Assembly (NCBI GenBank): GCA_948474755.1
Contig: CAOLHI010001155.1
Location: 124,001-188,000, forward strand
Origin: Ctenosaura bakeri
Taxonomy: Eukaryota; Chordata; Lepidosauria; Squamata; Iguanidae
Length of the DNA stretch: 64,000 nucleotides
Direction of reading: 5' to 3'
This document shows, piece after piece, positions 1 to 11,394 of this stretch (position 1 is the stretch's first letter; each line of letters starts with the position of its first letter). Under the pieces are notes generated by a model. That model saw nothing but the letters and a program-made list of their open reading frames with translations. It was not told the DNA's origin and made no database searches. The translations under genes and the position numbers were made by a program.

Positions 1-1529
1 GGTTCAAGATGATCACGCTACCGTCGATCTTGCCGTTTCTCCATCGAGGGGACTGGTTCGCCTCCATCGATCTCCGAGACGCCTACTTCCACATTGCCAT
101 TCGCCCGCAACACAGACGGTACCTCTGCTTCGCAGTCGACGACATCTGCTACCAGTACAAGGTGCTGCCATTCGGACTCTCGACTGCCCCTCAGGGTCTT
201 TACCAAATGCATGGCCCCGGTGGTATCGTTCCTGCGGACGAAGGGTGCCTCGGTCTACCCATACCTAGACGATTGGCTGTTGGTGGCGTCCTGCAAACAA
301 AGACTTTACCACGACGTCCACATGACGTTGACACTCCTTACCCGTCTCGGACTACAGGTCAACCCGAAGAAGTCCCACCTCGAGCCGGCGAGGACACTGG
401 ACTTCATCCGCGCCTCTCTGGACTCCATGTTCGCCAGGGCGTACCTGCCAGAGACTCAGGCGCAGACCTTGATCCAAGCCGCCGTCCACGCACACGCGGC
501 TCCCACTCTGTCCGCGAGGAGAATCCAGCAGCTGCTGGGCTACATGGCCTCGACGACTGCGGTCACTTACCTCTCCAGGCTGAGGGCAAGACCCCTTTAA
601 CACTGGTTCGTCCGCATATTCGACCCCCTGCGAGACGAACAGACTATTCGATTGCAGCTGCCAGAAGGAGTCCGCTCATCCCTCCGATGGTGGCAATCAC
701 GGGACAACCTGCTGTCAGGAATGCCCTTCCGACAGCCGACACCGAGGGTGACGGTAACGACCGACGCCTCCCTCTACGGGTGCGGTGCCCACTGTGGCGA
801 TCTCAAAGTCCGCGACAGATGGAACGATGATGAAACGGCTCTTCACATCAACGCCCTCGAGCTGCTCGCCATCTCGAAAGCTCTACGGGTGCTCCGCCAC
901 GTCGTCGCTGGCCGCACAGTCCTGATCCTGACAGACAACACCACTGCCGTCTGTTATGTGAACAGACAAGGAGGGACTCACTCCACAACTCTGCTGAACA
1001 TCGCCCTCGATCTGTGGGACTGGTGCGTTCGCCTACAAATACATCCAGTGGCTGTTCACCTGGCCGGGCAGGAGAACACCACAGCAGACGCCCTCAGCAG
1101 GGACACCTCATCCCACCACGAATAGTCTCTCTCCGGAGAGGCGTTCAGACTGATTCGGGACCGCTGGGGCGATCCGTCGATCGACCTCTTCGCGACCAGG
1201 GAAAACGCGAAGTGCAGCTGATTCTGTTCGAGAGCGGGCCACGATCGCGCCTCCATCGGGGACGCTTTCCAGTTTCCATGGACAGGGGAACTCCTGTACG
1301 CGTTCCCTCCATTCCCGCTGCTCGGTCGGACGATATCGAAGATCCTAGCCGACCGAGCCGACGCGATCCTGGTGGCCCCGTACTGGCCGAGGCAGCACTG
1401 GTTCACACCCCTGCTGCGAGCCGCGCGAGGCGATCTCCTTCGGCTACCATCGACACCGGGCCTGCTCTCCCACTCCGGCGGCCGCGTCCACCATCCGGAC
1501 CTGCCACGCCTGGCCCTCCATGCCTGGAG
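1..1529 (+). pseudogene. DIRS copy 1 RT-RNase H polyprotein, broken
   Basis: This is the reverse transcriptase/RNase H polyprotein that would copy the element RNA. The RT palm motif IDLRDAYFH lies near 70-100, CYQYKVLPFGLSTAP near 150-195, and the catalytic YLDD at 262-273. RNase H follows from about 745, with TTDASLYGCGAH (757-792), INALELLA near 850, LTDNTTAVCYVNR near 940 and TTADALSRD near 1080. The C-terminal tail with IDLFATREN and YWPRQHW continues to about 1529 in the same frame. Breaks are a one-base insertion near 195-200 that shifts the frame after STAP, a TAA at 598-600, a TAG at 1123-1125 where copy 2 has TGG, and a further stop near 1218. It is therefore non-functional as read, although the domains are well preserved. 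Confidence 0.9.
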
Positions 1530-2555
1530 GATATCGCACTAGACGATCCCGTGCTCGGTAACGTCCTCGTCGCGGCCAGGAAAGAATCCACCCGTCGCAA
1601 CTACGAGTACAAGTGGCGACGTTTCCTGGCCTTCGCTGAAGAGAGGCGTGAGCCGGTATTGCCTGCCAGGCTCCCCACCGTTCTCCACTTTCTTCTTCAT
1701 CTCCGACAGCAGGGCCTGGCGTTCCCGTCCCTGAGGGTGTACCTCTCTGCGATCGTGGCATACCAACCGCCACGATCCTCGGCATCAGCCTTCTTCAGAG
1801 ACGATACCGTTAAGCGGTTCCTGAAGGGATTGCAACACCTCTACCCGCTGATATCGCCGCCGCTACCGCCCTGGTCCCTGTCGCTGGTGCTGTCGCAGCT
1901 TACAAAGTCACCTTTTGAACCTATGGCGACCTCGGATGATAGGCTGCTCACCTTAAAGACTGCCTTTCTCATTGCTGTTATCTCGGCAAGACGAGTGGGT
2001 GAGATCACAGCTCTCCGAGTGGACGAGCCCTTCCTCGTCTTCCATAGAGACAAGGTAGTCCTCAGACCTGACATCTCGTTCCTACCGAAGGTGGTGTCCA
2101 ACTTCCATCTCAACCAGGACATCATCCTGCCTGCTTTCTTCCCGGACCCGACGACACCCTTGGAGCGGTCCCTTCACTCCCTGGATGTCCGTCGGGCCCT
2201 TGTCTTTTACAGGGACAGGACTGGTCCCTTCCGACAGACACTGCATCTCTTCATTTGCTACGGACGACGTCGGAAGGGCCACAAGGTGTCCACCCAGCGC
2301 TTCTCCAAGTGGGTGGTACAGACTATTCAACTGGCGTATGAGCTCGCGAGGAAGCCTCCGCCAGCCCTGCTTCGAGCGCACTCCACCAGAGCTGTGGCAA
2401 CTTCTGCGGCCCTCCTGCGAGGAGTGGACCTGCACGAACTCTGCCATGTGGCGACCTGGTCCCAGCCATCGACCTTCGTTCGCCACTACAGGCTTGACTG
2501 CCGGTCACGCAGGGATGCTCGGTTTGGACGTGAGGTGCTGGCTTCCGTACTCTAG
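1014..2555 (+). CDS. DIRS tyrosine recombinase, open reading frame
   Basis: This is the tyrosine recombinase of DIRS copy 1. In this class it inserts a circular DNA intermediate without target-site duplication. The frame is open for 513 codons. The recognisable domain begins near 1545 with an N-terminal core-binding region (RKESTRRNYEYKWRRFLAFA). Catalytic residues are visible: arginine of SARRVGE at 1992-1994, HSTR at 2379-2390, tryptophan of ATWSQ replacing the second histidine, and the nucleophile tyrosine of VRHY at 2487-2489. The first ~170 codons overlap the RT/RNase H tail in another frame, so the true start is probably downstream of 1014. This ORF is intact while the upstream RT is broken. 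DIRS-family identification is firm; activity is unproven. Confidence 0.85.
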   Translation: MGLVRSPTNTSSGCSPGRAGEHHSRRPQQGHLIPPRIVSLRRGVQTDSGPLGRSVDRPLRDQGKREVQLILFESGPRSRLHRGRFPVSMDRGTPVRVPSIPAARSDDIEDPSRPSRRDPGGPVLAEAALVHTPAASRARRSPSATIDTGPALPLRRPRPPSGPATPGPPCLEDIALDDPVLGNVLVAARKESTRRNYEYKWRRFLAFAEERREPVLPARLPTVLHFLLHLRQQGLAFPSLRVYLSAIVAYQPPRSSASAFFRDDTVKRFLKGLQHLYPLISPPLPPWSLSLVLSQLTKSPFEPMATSDDRLLTLKTAFLIAVISARRVGEITALRVDEPFLVFHRDKVVLRPDISFLPKVVSNFHLNQDIILPAFFPDPTTPLERSLHSLDVRRALVFYRDRTGPFRQTLHLFICYGRRRKGHKVSTQRFSKWVVQTIQLAYELARKPPPALLRAHSTRAVATSAALLRGVDLHELCHVATWSQPSTFVRHYRLDCRSRRDARFGREVLASVL

Positions 2556-2594
2556 GACCTGACCCGCCATCCAACTAGTAAGCTACACAGTCTC

Positions 2595-2688
2595 CTAGTG
2601 TATGAAGGCACAGAGACCACGAAGAAGAAGAACAGGTTGCTTACCTGTAACTGTGGTTCTTCGAGTGGTCATCTGTGCCATCATACAC
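2595..2688 (+). repeat. DIRS internal complementary region (ICR)
   Basis: Two abutting half-sites are seen. The left half, 2595-2630, is complementary to the left terminus of the family as seen in copy 2 at 18070-18106. The right half, 2631-2688, is an exact 58-bp reverse complement of the right terminus at 2870-2927. The halves meet at an AAG shared by both ends. This is the arrangement known from DIRS elements, where the ICR is thought to template a circular intermediate by joining both ends. Confidence 0.88.
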
Positions 2689-2730
2689 ACCCGCCCTTCC
2701 TTCCCCTCTTCTCAGGTCCCTGTAGGTTCT

Positions 2731-2930
2731 ACAGTGGACGACAGAACTGAGGAGAGACCATTGCTCGGCGGGAGGAGCATGCGCAGTACCGGCGTGGGGG
2801 AGGGGTTCCCGCCAAGCTAACAAGCTCTAGAAGTTTCCGAACGCTACCGCGCAGGCGCTAAAGCTCCTAGTGTATGATGGCACAGATGACCACTCGAAGA
2901 ACCACAGTTACAGGTAAGCAACCTGTTCTT
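2731..2930 (+). repeat. DIRS right inverted terminal repeat
   Basis: Read on the - strand, this segment aligns with the left end of copy 2 (18070-18240). Shared blocks are GGTAGCGTT, TTCTAGAG, GGCGGGAACCCCTCCCC, GCATGCTC and GTCTCTCCTCAGTT. The outermost 58 bp are duplicated in inverse orientation in the ICR. The element ends near CCTGTTCTT at 2922-2930. Confidence 0.82.
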
Positions 2931-4485
2931 ATGTGTTCTATATTTCTGAGATTACACGTGATCTTCCAGTCATCTCTGTGATAATGGAAGTGCATTATGG
3001 GCTGGGTCACCCTCGACCTCTTGTAAATTGCACTTTCCCTTGCTGTGCTTGATTTCTGTCAATGTAAGGATATTGTCCATCTGCACATCCTGTCTCTTCC
3101 AGGTTAAGGGAATCTCACTAAGGAAGCCTTGCTTGAAATCCACTGTAGTCCTTAAGCCTGCACTGAACTGGTTCACACTGGAAGTGTTTCATGGATATGC
3201 CTACAGCTTCCTGTGTTGGCTTGCTGTGAAGCAGTCTGATAGTTTATTTATGGTGTGTGGGCCCATTTATATATGCAGGTTATCTCTTCATGCTGCTACA
3301 TTCAGTTGTGGGAATCAGCCAGCAGATAAAAGTTGTTGTTCATGCACACATTATTCCATATATATGGGATGGCATGGTGACCAGAGAGAGGAACTTAGTT
3401 TGATGTTTTAGGTCTGTTTAATAAGATGACTGAACTCAGATTGATTGATCCTTTGCTCCTTAATACATAAGATAAATACTATCTACATAGATTATTGGCA
3501 AATAGAGGGGAAGGGTTCCAGCTTAGCTCTGACACTGATGTTCAGCTTTTCCGTCTGCAGGAATGGTTTTGTGTGTCATATCATGCAGTCGAATGGCAGG
3601 GGTGGGCTCACATGAAGTGATTACAGTAGGGACATAGATGCATTGCTTCACTTCTTCTAGGTGTCTCATCTGCAGTATTTGAAATTGTGGTCCCTTGCAA
3701 ACACATGAAGAGTCTAGACATTACTAAAGCATTGGTGATTTGTTCATCAACAAGTTGAAATAACAGGAGGATAGAGTCTGAGGACATTTCTACAGTTTAG
3801 AAGTGTGATTCAAAACAGATGTCATGTATTTTAAAAAGTGTCCTACTTAAGTAGCATTATGTGTAATTCATGTGGGCTCATTTTGTATTCTAGAAAACAA
3901 AACAACTCACAGTATTATTTATTTAATTTACTTAATGCTACCAGATTTAGAAGTTTTCTGTTTTCCTGACTGGTAGTCTCTATTTTCTGAGGTTTTTGAA
4001 CTATAACCATTGCATCATTGTAACTGAAAAATAATGGACCTGAATTGGTTCAACAATACTGCTAATAAAAGTGCTTAAAATAAGTCTACATTTCTAATTA
4101 CATTATACCTTTAATTTTTTTAAGATACTGTGCAGTGAACATTTTGCATTAAAAAAAATTGAGACAGATTTCCACTTTTTGGATAAAGCACAATGTCTGT
4201 AGATCATGTACTTGTGTTGCCCTACCTCTGTATTTTAAGTCTCTTTGGCTGTTTAATATGAATAATCTCAGTCTTTGAAGAGAGGTTAAAAATAATAAAA
4301 AGGCTCTGTTTGGAGCTGAAGGAAAAAATAAGGAAATTGTTCACTGCATGGAGATAGTAAAAAGTGAATGAGTGAGTGAAAACACTGAACTGCTCTTGCC
4401 TCTGATGTTTCCCGAAAAGGAAAGACTGCTCAGCTTGGTGAAAACAGAATTAATGATGCATTGAGGAGGCAGCAGCCCAAGATAG
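2931..4485. other. Intronic, nothing recognised
   Basis: No repeat family was recognised here. A 127-codon open frame at 3028-3411 (+) resembles no known protein. The stretch 3830-4150 is AT-rich. Confidence 0.5.
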
Positions 4486-4489
4486 GTAA

Positions 4490-5345
4490 AGAGTGGTGCA
4501 GAAACACCCAGCTTCTTTAAATTAGTCCACATCCCCACCGTTGGATGCACTGCATTGAAAGATATGAAACAAACTTGCAAATGTAATCATCAAGCCTCAT
4601 CTATAATCTTTGAGAATTTTTGGAGAACAGGTGAAGTCCCAGAAAACTGAAGGAAGATAAATACTGTTCTCATCTTTAAAAGAGGGGGGAAAGACCTGAG
4701 CAACTATTGAGCCATCAATTTGACATCAGTGCCAGGAAAGTTTTTAGAACAGATCAGTCTATCAGTCTGTGAGCGCTTTAGAAAGGAATACCACGACCGC
4801 TAAGAGCCAGTAGAAGTTTCTCAAAAACAAGTCTCATCTCTTTTTAAACATAGTTTTATATATATAATTTGGTAGAATGGGGAATGCTGGCAATGATGTG
4901 TATCTTGTTTTCAGTAAGGTCTCCCCTGATTCTCTTGCGAAGAATCTGGTAAATTTTATGCTAGATGGTCCTATTGTTAGAGTCTGTAGGTCTTCAGTGG
5001 ATCAAACCCAGTGAATGCTCACCAGTCATTCTGTGTCAACCTGGAGAGAATTCACTGTAGTCAGAGCAGGATATCAACAAGTTGGTAGAGAGGATGACAA
5101 TCAGAGGAAAGCAATCAAGACAGTAAAGGAAACAAAGTTCTGTGAGAAATGGTTGAGTGAGATGTGGATGTTTGGCCTAGGTGAGAGAAAACTGAGATGT
5201 AATATAATAATGGTCTTCAAATGTCTGAAGGGCTAGCATGGGGAAGACGGAGGTGACTTGTTTTCTCCTGTTCCAGAGGATAGGGCCTGAACTTCTGGAT
5301 GCAAATTACAAGAAAGGGGAGTTATGTGGTTTTTAGCTGAATTAT
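4490..5345 (+). mobile_element. CR1-like LINE, old and internally deleted
   Basis: Broken reading frames match the CR1 RT. Near 4600-4760 there is the stretch corresponding to 'WRTGEVPEDW...IFKKG...NYRPISLT', degraded to FLEN..SPRKLKEDKYCSHL. Near 5010-5060 is the region before the GVPQGS box, and near 5200-5290 the 'FKCLKG' and 'SP.PEDRA' tail. Large parts between these blocks are missing and frameshifts are many. This is an old copy. Confidence 0.7.
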
Positions 5346-5685
5346 GAGTAAAGACCTTCTCTGTTGTGGCCTAAGGAATGCTTAGCTCATGGTTTTTCAG
5401 CTTCAGTTGAAGATATTTTTCTTTGCCTTTGTTTTGCTTTTTAATTTAACCCCTTTACATCGGTTTTTATGCTTAAGTTGTATTTGTGATGGGGAGCTGC
5501 TAGTGATAACTATTCTTTTAACATATTTATTCTGTTGCTTATTCCTATGTTCTTTTACATTGTAAGCTATTCCAAAATCGCTTGATTTTTATCTATCTAG
5601 GAAGAAATGGTTTTTTGGCCTTTGAATTTGGGGAAGGAGGATTAAGAATTCTGTATCTGGAATTAAAATGTGAATGCTTCTGTTA
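5346..5685. other. Intronic, nothing recognised
   Basis: T-rich sequence with no clear repeat or gene signal. Confidence 0.5.
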
Positions 5686-5689
5686 TGGT

Positions 5690-5932
5690 TATGTGCCTTC
5701 AAGTCGACTCCAGTTTATAGAGACCCTGTTGTGGGGTTTCTTGACGTGAGTGGTTCAGAGAAAGATTGTCCTTACTTTCCCTCTAAGGATGGGAGAGCAG
5801 GATTTGCCCCAGGTCATCCAATCGGTTTTCATGGCTGATTGGAGATACCAGTACAAACATTGATCTCCCAGAATCTAGTCAGACATTCAGTTCACCACAC
5901 CAGGCTGGCTCTCTACAAGACCACAAGAAGAG
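5690..5932 (-). mobile_element. tRNA-derived SINE, squamate type, decayed
   Basis: On the - strand it has the same body as the better copies at 13801 and 61481. The conserved tail appears on the + strand as GTGCCTTCAAGTCGACTCC at 5693-5711. The tRNA-like head with the B-box (TTCGAAYCC type) is degraded near 5830-5870, and the head end reads CACCAGGCTGGCTCTCT at about 5900-5916. Confidence 0.7.
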
Positions 5933-5934
5933 CT

Positions 5935-6760
5935 GCTGTTAAATTCTTTACAGTGGGACTGAAGTACATATACATCTGCTACTTTTTAGAATAACAGAAT
6001 TATGTCTTATGGTTCAGCAAAGCTGCTAACATTACAATGTAGGAAACATCTGCATAGTACAAAAGAGACTGCATTCAAGTCATATGCACTTAAACAGGTA
6101 TAATAGAGAGTTGTGAACAGTATATAATTTTTCTAATAAAAGGGGTGGCCAACTTCAGCCAACCTTTGGATCATGTTTACTCCCTCCTGTCCTTGCTTGT
6201 GTTCCTTGTGTGTTTCGTTTTAGGAGTAATTTTGCAACTGTTAATGGAATAGTGCTTGTAAATCTTCTACAATCTAAAAACTGAATACAGCCAATAGTAG
6301 GCACAACAACAACAGCAACAAAGATCTCCAAAAAAGGAAAATAGGCAGCACATCATATAGGCACACTAAATATACATAGATTCCCCCCCCCAAATGACTC
6401 CATTGCATGTTCTCTTAGTTTATTTTTCTTTCTCTTCTTGTAATCACTATATGACTGTTAGACATGCCCGTTGAAAATGCTCACTCTTCATTGATTTTTT
6501 TTTTATAATTATTCAATTCTAGGATTCCTGTGAGGATACTAATAGGAACTCTAGGAACAACTGTTCTTTTTCAGATTTGACTACAGTCTTCCTGATATTC
6601 TCCATCTCAGTTCAGTGTTAACAAGTGAAAAACTACAGTCTGATCACAGTTTACATACTTTTTCATATTTGAAGAACAGGAATGTGAGTGAAACAGCCAT
6701 TAAGTTTTGTACCACTGGTTCAACACCTGCCTAGTACTTTGTGAAAGTGCTGACACTGAG
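5935..6760. other. Intronic, nothing recognised
   Basis: AT-rich, with short C and T homopolymers near 6366 and 6500. No gene or repeat family was recognised. Confidence 0.5.
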
Positions 6761-6764
6761 TAAT

Positions 6765-6897
6765 AGCATTATTTTATTTCATTAATTTGTTTCATTAATT
6801 TGTTAATTTTATTTCATTAATTTGTTCATTAATGTTTATTTCATTTCATTAATGTTATTTCATTAATTTGTTTATTTCATTAATTATTTCATTTGAT
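6765..6897. repeat. AT-rich minisatellite (TTCATTAATTTGT-like units)
   Basis: Irregular tandem copies of a TTTATTTCATTAA / TTCATTAATTTG unit, about 13-17 bp each, fill this stretch. Confidence 0.8.
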
Positions 6898-6902
6898 AAG
6901 AA

Positions 6903-6998
6903 AAACCTTGAATATGTGTAAATCTTATTCCTTACCTCAATCCATGAGGTGAGGCAGGTAAGAAATAACAATGATGATGATGATGGTGATGTGTAAAA
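6903..6998 (+). mobile_element. SINE 3' tail fragment with (GAT)n
   Basis: CCTCAATCCATGAGGTGAGG (6936-6955) corresponds to CCTCGATCCATATGGAGAGG in the SINE tail at 36076-36095. Both are followed by a short simple repeat, here (GAT)n. Confidence 0.5.
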
Positions 6999-7120
6999 AT
7001 TGTCTTCTGAATAAGTGATATGGTTTTTATTTGGTTCAACAGTCCTCCTGTTGGTTTCATTTGGCAAAAGTTTCATTTGGCTTATGGTTGAGTGTGACTT
7101 GCATGTGTAGGAGTGATGGG

Positions 7121-7890
7121 GCTGCGGAATGAACACAGTACACCAGATTGGGAAACAAAAGGCCACAACTTTATTGGCTATAGCATACAAATGGGTTGGC
7201 CCAAGCATGGGTCTGGATCCCGGCACCAGTCAACCCACTTTTGACCAATAAACCCAAGCTTCTGATCCGGTGCCGGAATCCCAAAGGAATGGCAAGGGGA
7301 GCCCACCAGCTGGGAACCCTCTGCCACCAGGAGATGCAAGCAAGGCATGTCCCCCCTTGCTGAGCCAGACAAGCTTGCTGCCTTGCACCCACTTCCAGAC
7401 CTCAAGGGGCCGATAACCAAGGCCCAGAGGGCATTGGCCCCAACCAACCTGAATCTAAGACCCATGCAACTGCTCCTAAGTTGTGACAAGAAATGCAAGG
7501 CGACATCAAGTAACTAAGCATTATATACTAACCAAATACAATAACAACCACAAACAATGATCAGCATTAAGAGGGAACAGATAGAGGGAGGGTGAGGGGG
7601 AAACAGCCGAGATGCGAAGAGGTTGCCCAGGTGGACATGGGGATATATTCCCCCGCAGCCACTTCCCAAGAGGCAGCAGCCAATTGGATCGTGGGGCGTG
7701 CACTCCGATTGGCCATCATCTTCGTGGGCATCTGGGAACCTGGCGGCCCACCTGGACTGGAAATGGCCCTCCTCCAGGCTCCAGAAGGGCCGGAAGAGCC
7801 ACCATTCCTCTGTACCCTGCTCCACCCCGCAAGTGGCAGCGCATGAACAGCAAGTCACGCCGCGTTTTCTTTCTCTCCTATTAACACACA
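7121..7890 (-). mobile_element. Probable solo LTR, - strand
   Basis: This is a GC-rich island about 770 bp long in AT-rich DNA. On the - strand there are, in order, two CCAAT boxes (7708-7712 and 7683-7687), a TATA-like TATATAA (7521-7527) and an AATAAA polyadenylation signal (7170-7175), with TG/CA-like ends (TGTGTG at 7890, TTCCGCA near 7123). That order is what a retroviral LTR shows. No internal retroviral coding sequence flanks it, and no clear target duplication was found. The alternative is an unrelated GC-rich repeat. Confidence 0.42.
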
Positions 7891-8069
7891 CTTACTTTTG
7901 CCATCTCTGTTCTGCATATACATCAAACAATGAATAGCATTAAGAAATATTTTTTGTAAATATTTAGTGATTTGTGGCTGAGTTGTCTTTAATAGGAAGT
8001 ATCAGTGCTAACAGAACCAATGCTTTTAATTTTTCTGCAATACAGGAACTTTATTTTAGTGGCTACCTT

Positions 8070-9175
8070 TTATCTTTTATATGTCGTTTTATATGTCATC
8101 CTTCATGATATCAGTAGGAGACAGCACGGGTTTGTCAAAAACACTGCTAAACTTATCTTACAGCTTTTTTCAGTCAGGTCACTAGTTTCATACAATGTGG
8201 GAATGCTATGTATGTTATTTATCTGGATTTCAGCAAAGCATTTAATAAGGTTCCCATAATATTCTTATTAGTAAACTGATAAAATGTGGAATAGATGGAA
8301 ATGCTTTCAGAGGGATCCATAACTGTATGGTAAACCATAACCAAAGATTCATAATCAATGCTTGTGCTTCAAATTGGAAGGAAGTCTCCACTGGAGTGTC
8401 TCAGGGTTCTGTCCTAGGGCCATTACTGTTAAATGTTCTTATCAGTGACTTAGATCACAGGGTGATCTAACAAGTTTGCAGATGCCACAGAATTGGGAGG
8501 GGTGGTTAACACATTGGAAAATAGGAACAGAATTTCAAAGGACCTAGTTTTTGCAGCAAAGAAGGTGAATGCTATTTTAGCCTGCAGTAATAGAATCTTG
8601 TTTTCCAACGCAAGGTAAGTAATAGTCCCAATATATTCTTCACTGGTCAGTTCTCATCTGGAATATTGCATTTTATTCTGGATGCCTCATTTAAGTAGGA
8701 TATAGACAAGTTGTAACAGATTTAGAGAAGGGCAATGAGAATGAAAAAAGGCATGGAGAAGAAAACATATGAGGAAAGGTAAAAGGAGCTGGGCATGTTC
8801 AGCTTGGTAAAGAGAAGACTTAGGGGTAACACATTTGTACTCTTTAAATACCTCAAGGACTGTCACAGAAAGGAGGAAGAAGCCTCTTTTCTGTTGCCCC
8901 AGAGGGTAGGACCAGGTCTAATTGTTTGAAGTTACAGGACAATAGATTCCGATTGAACATTAGAAATAACTTCTTGACAATAAGAGTGGTTCAGCAATGG
9001 AACCAATTGCCTAGAGAGGTGGTGGAGTCTCTTTCTCTGGACATCTTCAGAAAGGATCTGGACACCTACCTGCTGGGGACACTTTGTCTGGAGATCCTGA
9101 TCTGAGGAAGGGGTTGGACTTGGTGGCCCATGAGGCCCCTTCCAACTCTATGATTCTGTGATTCTTTGATGTCTT
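8070..9175 (+). mobile_element. CR1 LINE 3' part, decayed
   Basis: Fragments of CR1 RT can be read: QHGFVKN near 8125, [12 protein letters not shown] near 8210-8260, VSQGSVLGPLLLN near 8398-8438, and the C-terminal region near 8860-9080. The 3' end is the CR1 signature CCAACTCTATGATTCTGTGA near 9143-9162. Several frameshifts and a deletion around 8500-8540 are present. Confidence 0.85.
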
Positions 9176-10640
9176 ATACCAAATCTTTTTAGTCTTGTTG
9201 TTGTTGTTGTTATTGTTAAGAAAAAATAATAATTTAGTCCTCTGATGGTTGCTTTTCTATTAAGCCAGAATTCAGAAGCCAAGTACAAGCTTTCTGGAGA
9301 AAAATGAGGTTAAGTTCCTGCAGCTTCTCCTTTTAGGAGAAGTAGAGTGAGGAACCTCTCTCACTTGGATGATGTGTTTATATAGATCCTGTGGTTGTAA
9401 CTCTTTCTCGTGCTTGACCAGTGATAATGGATATCTTTTAAATTTGTGTTAAAAGTGGTCAGTATGGTCAATATGTAGGGAACAGTCAGTGCTCCCCTGC
9501 AGCAATGTCCCCAACATGCCTGAAGGAGGGTATTGGAAGACCTCTAATGAGTAAGCCTTCCTGGCATCCCACTAGTCACTCTCCCAACAAAGACACTCTG
9601 GGAAAAAAAAGAGACTCTTTCAGTAAAGACACCCAGCAAAATTTTATCAATACATTATCAACTTAAATCTGATAGTTCTAGAGACCAACCATTTTGGATT
9701 CTAATACCAAACAAAGGGAATTTTGGCAGAACTGCATTTGGACATGGATTTTGAAATGAAGAACCAGAGATTTCTTGTTTTTACACTACAAATTCTGATA
9801 TCACATCAGCTGAGCCAAAAGCAACCACATGATGTGACACTGGGCAACCCTTTTGCAAGAGTAATAAAGACTCATTGCAGCTTCCAGGGTCAGAGAGTTC
9901 AGCCATTCAGGGCATGCTTTCAGCAAGAGTAAGGCAGAGAGGGAGAGGTGGATACAATCCACCATGCCAATCACAGGGAGCACCTTCAGCTAAGAGCAAA
10001 GTGAAATTTTAATACGGTATCTTAATATGAGCCTGTCAATATGTGTAATAAGCTTTTGCCACATTTTCTTATTCAGAAAGATTGGCTTATCACCTAAATG
10101 AAAGGGAGAAATAAAGAAATATCTAATCCCTGGTATAGCTTTAAAAGTGTTAGTATCTTCTTTTTGATTGAACAATTAATAAATCAGAATATTTCAAGAT
10201 CTTATTAGCTCCCATATGTTTTCTTTAAAAAATTATTTAGAAGGCCATTAAGATGTTCTTATTTCTTTCTTCAGGCTCAATGAAAATTGGTAATATTTAT
10301 TTAATTGTACTGGGATTGATGGGTTTCTGCTGTGTTTGAATTGTTTTTCCAGATTAGTTTTAAAGTTTTTCCTTAGGAATGAGAAAGAATGGGATAGAAA
10401 ATGTCTGAGGAAGAAAGTGAGAGAATAACATCAACATTTAGCTTAAGTATAAATTTTTATAAAATTTGTAGTAATGAAAATCTGAAATTTGAATGTATTT
10501 TAAAATAATTACAAAATAACTTTAAGGACTAACTTAAACAGTTCATAAAAGCTTGCATTTTGCTGCATGTAACATTTATTTTAAAACATGCTTGAAATTT
10601 TAATTTAGACTGACAACAGCAAAGAATTTCTTTTCATTAA
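9176..10640. other. Intronic, nothing recognised
   Basis: A short (GTT)n run lies at 9194-9216. Otherwise no gene, exon or repeat family was recognised. Confidence 0.5.
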
Positions 10641-10689
10641 ACACTTGTTATGTATATATACACTGGAATTATGTTCTTTTTAATCATTT

Positions 10690-11390
10690 TTGTACAAAAC
10701 ATAAATTTAAATTCTTTAAAACAATTTTTCCATCATAGTTCAATATTTACACATGTAGATTTACAGTATTTTCGTAATCTTCCAACGCTTCCACCTAAAA
10801 TCTTAGCATTGTTTTAGATATTATCATTTATCAACGTACATCTACAATTGTCTTTAAGTATCATTATATTATCTTAAGACCCTTCAAAATCTAATAAAGT
10901 ACTTTCTCCCTATTATAACATTCTAAAAGTGTTCGTTATATGTTTATTATATATTTCAGTATTTCAGTCATTGTACTGGAAGTATTTATCTGTTGGAGCC
11001 CACTCGTTTTTTATATTTTCTTCTGTTTGATTTCTCAATTTTTGTGATAAAACATCTGCTATTTTCATCTCCTGTAAAGCTCTGTAACCATTGCTTGGTT
11101 TTGGGGGCGTCTTTGTTTTTTTTGTAATTTTGCATATTCTATTCTTGCAGCTGTTATCATGTAAAATAAAATTCTCCAATATTTCTTATTCATCTGGTTA
11201 TCTAGTTCATCTGGTATATTTAATAAATAAATTTCTGGGGTCATGGTGAATTGAATATTTATGTTTTGACTTGTCTTTATCAGTTTTTCATCCTATACCC
11301 TTCAGAGAAACATTTGAATATTAATCTCTTCTGGGCTTTGTTCAACTCTTTCAACATTGGATAACATTGTTCAAACTGAGATAAATGTAT
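10690..11390 (-). mobile_element. L1 LINE 3' end, - strand, decayed
   Basis: On the - strand the L1 ORF2 C-terminus is visible: PEIYLLN..DELDNQMNKK (near 11250-11190), then YWRILFYMITAARIEYAKLQ (near 11180-11120), then NGYRALQEMKIADVLSQKL (near 11095-11040). An AT-rich 3' untranslated region follows toward 10690. The same 'YWRI..YMIT.ARIEYAKL' block is seen in the L1 at 53955-55390. The ORF has frameshifts. Confidence 0.75.
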
Positions 11391-11394
11391 GCAT

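Larger units (their letters stand above)
1..2930 (+). mobile_element. DIRS retrotransposon copy 1 (3' part, enters from left edge)
   Basis: This is a DIRS-class retrotransposon, which uses a tyrosine recombinase instead of a DDE integrase. The window opens inside the reverse transcriptase. In order it shows RT, RNase H, a RT-polyprotein tail, an overlapping tyrosine recombinase ORF, the internal complementary region and the right terminal repeat ending near 2930. GC content is high and CpG is still frequent, unlike the flanks. The left end and gag lie outside the window. A second, more decayed copy of the same family is at 18070-23222. Confidence 0.93.

Noticed and set aside
3028..3411. 127-codon open frame
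   Set aside because: No known family, no splice or promoter support, and length is within chance in 64 kb.
7514..7891. 125-codon open frame on the - strand
   Set aside because: Lies in the U3-like part of a probable LTR; no similarity to known proteins.
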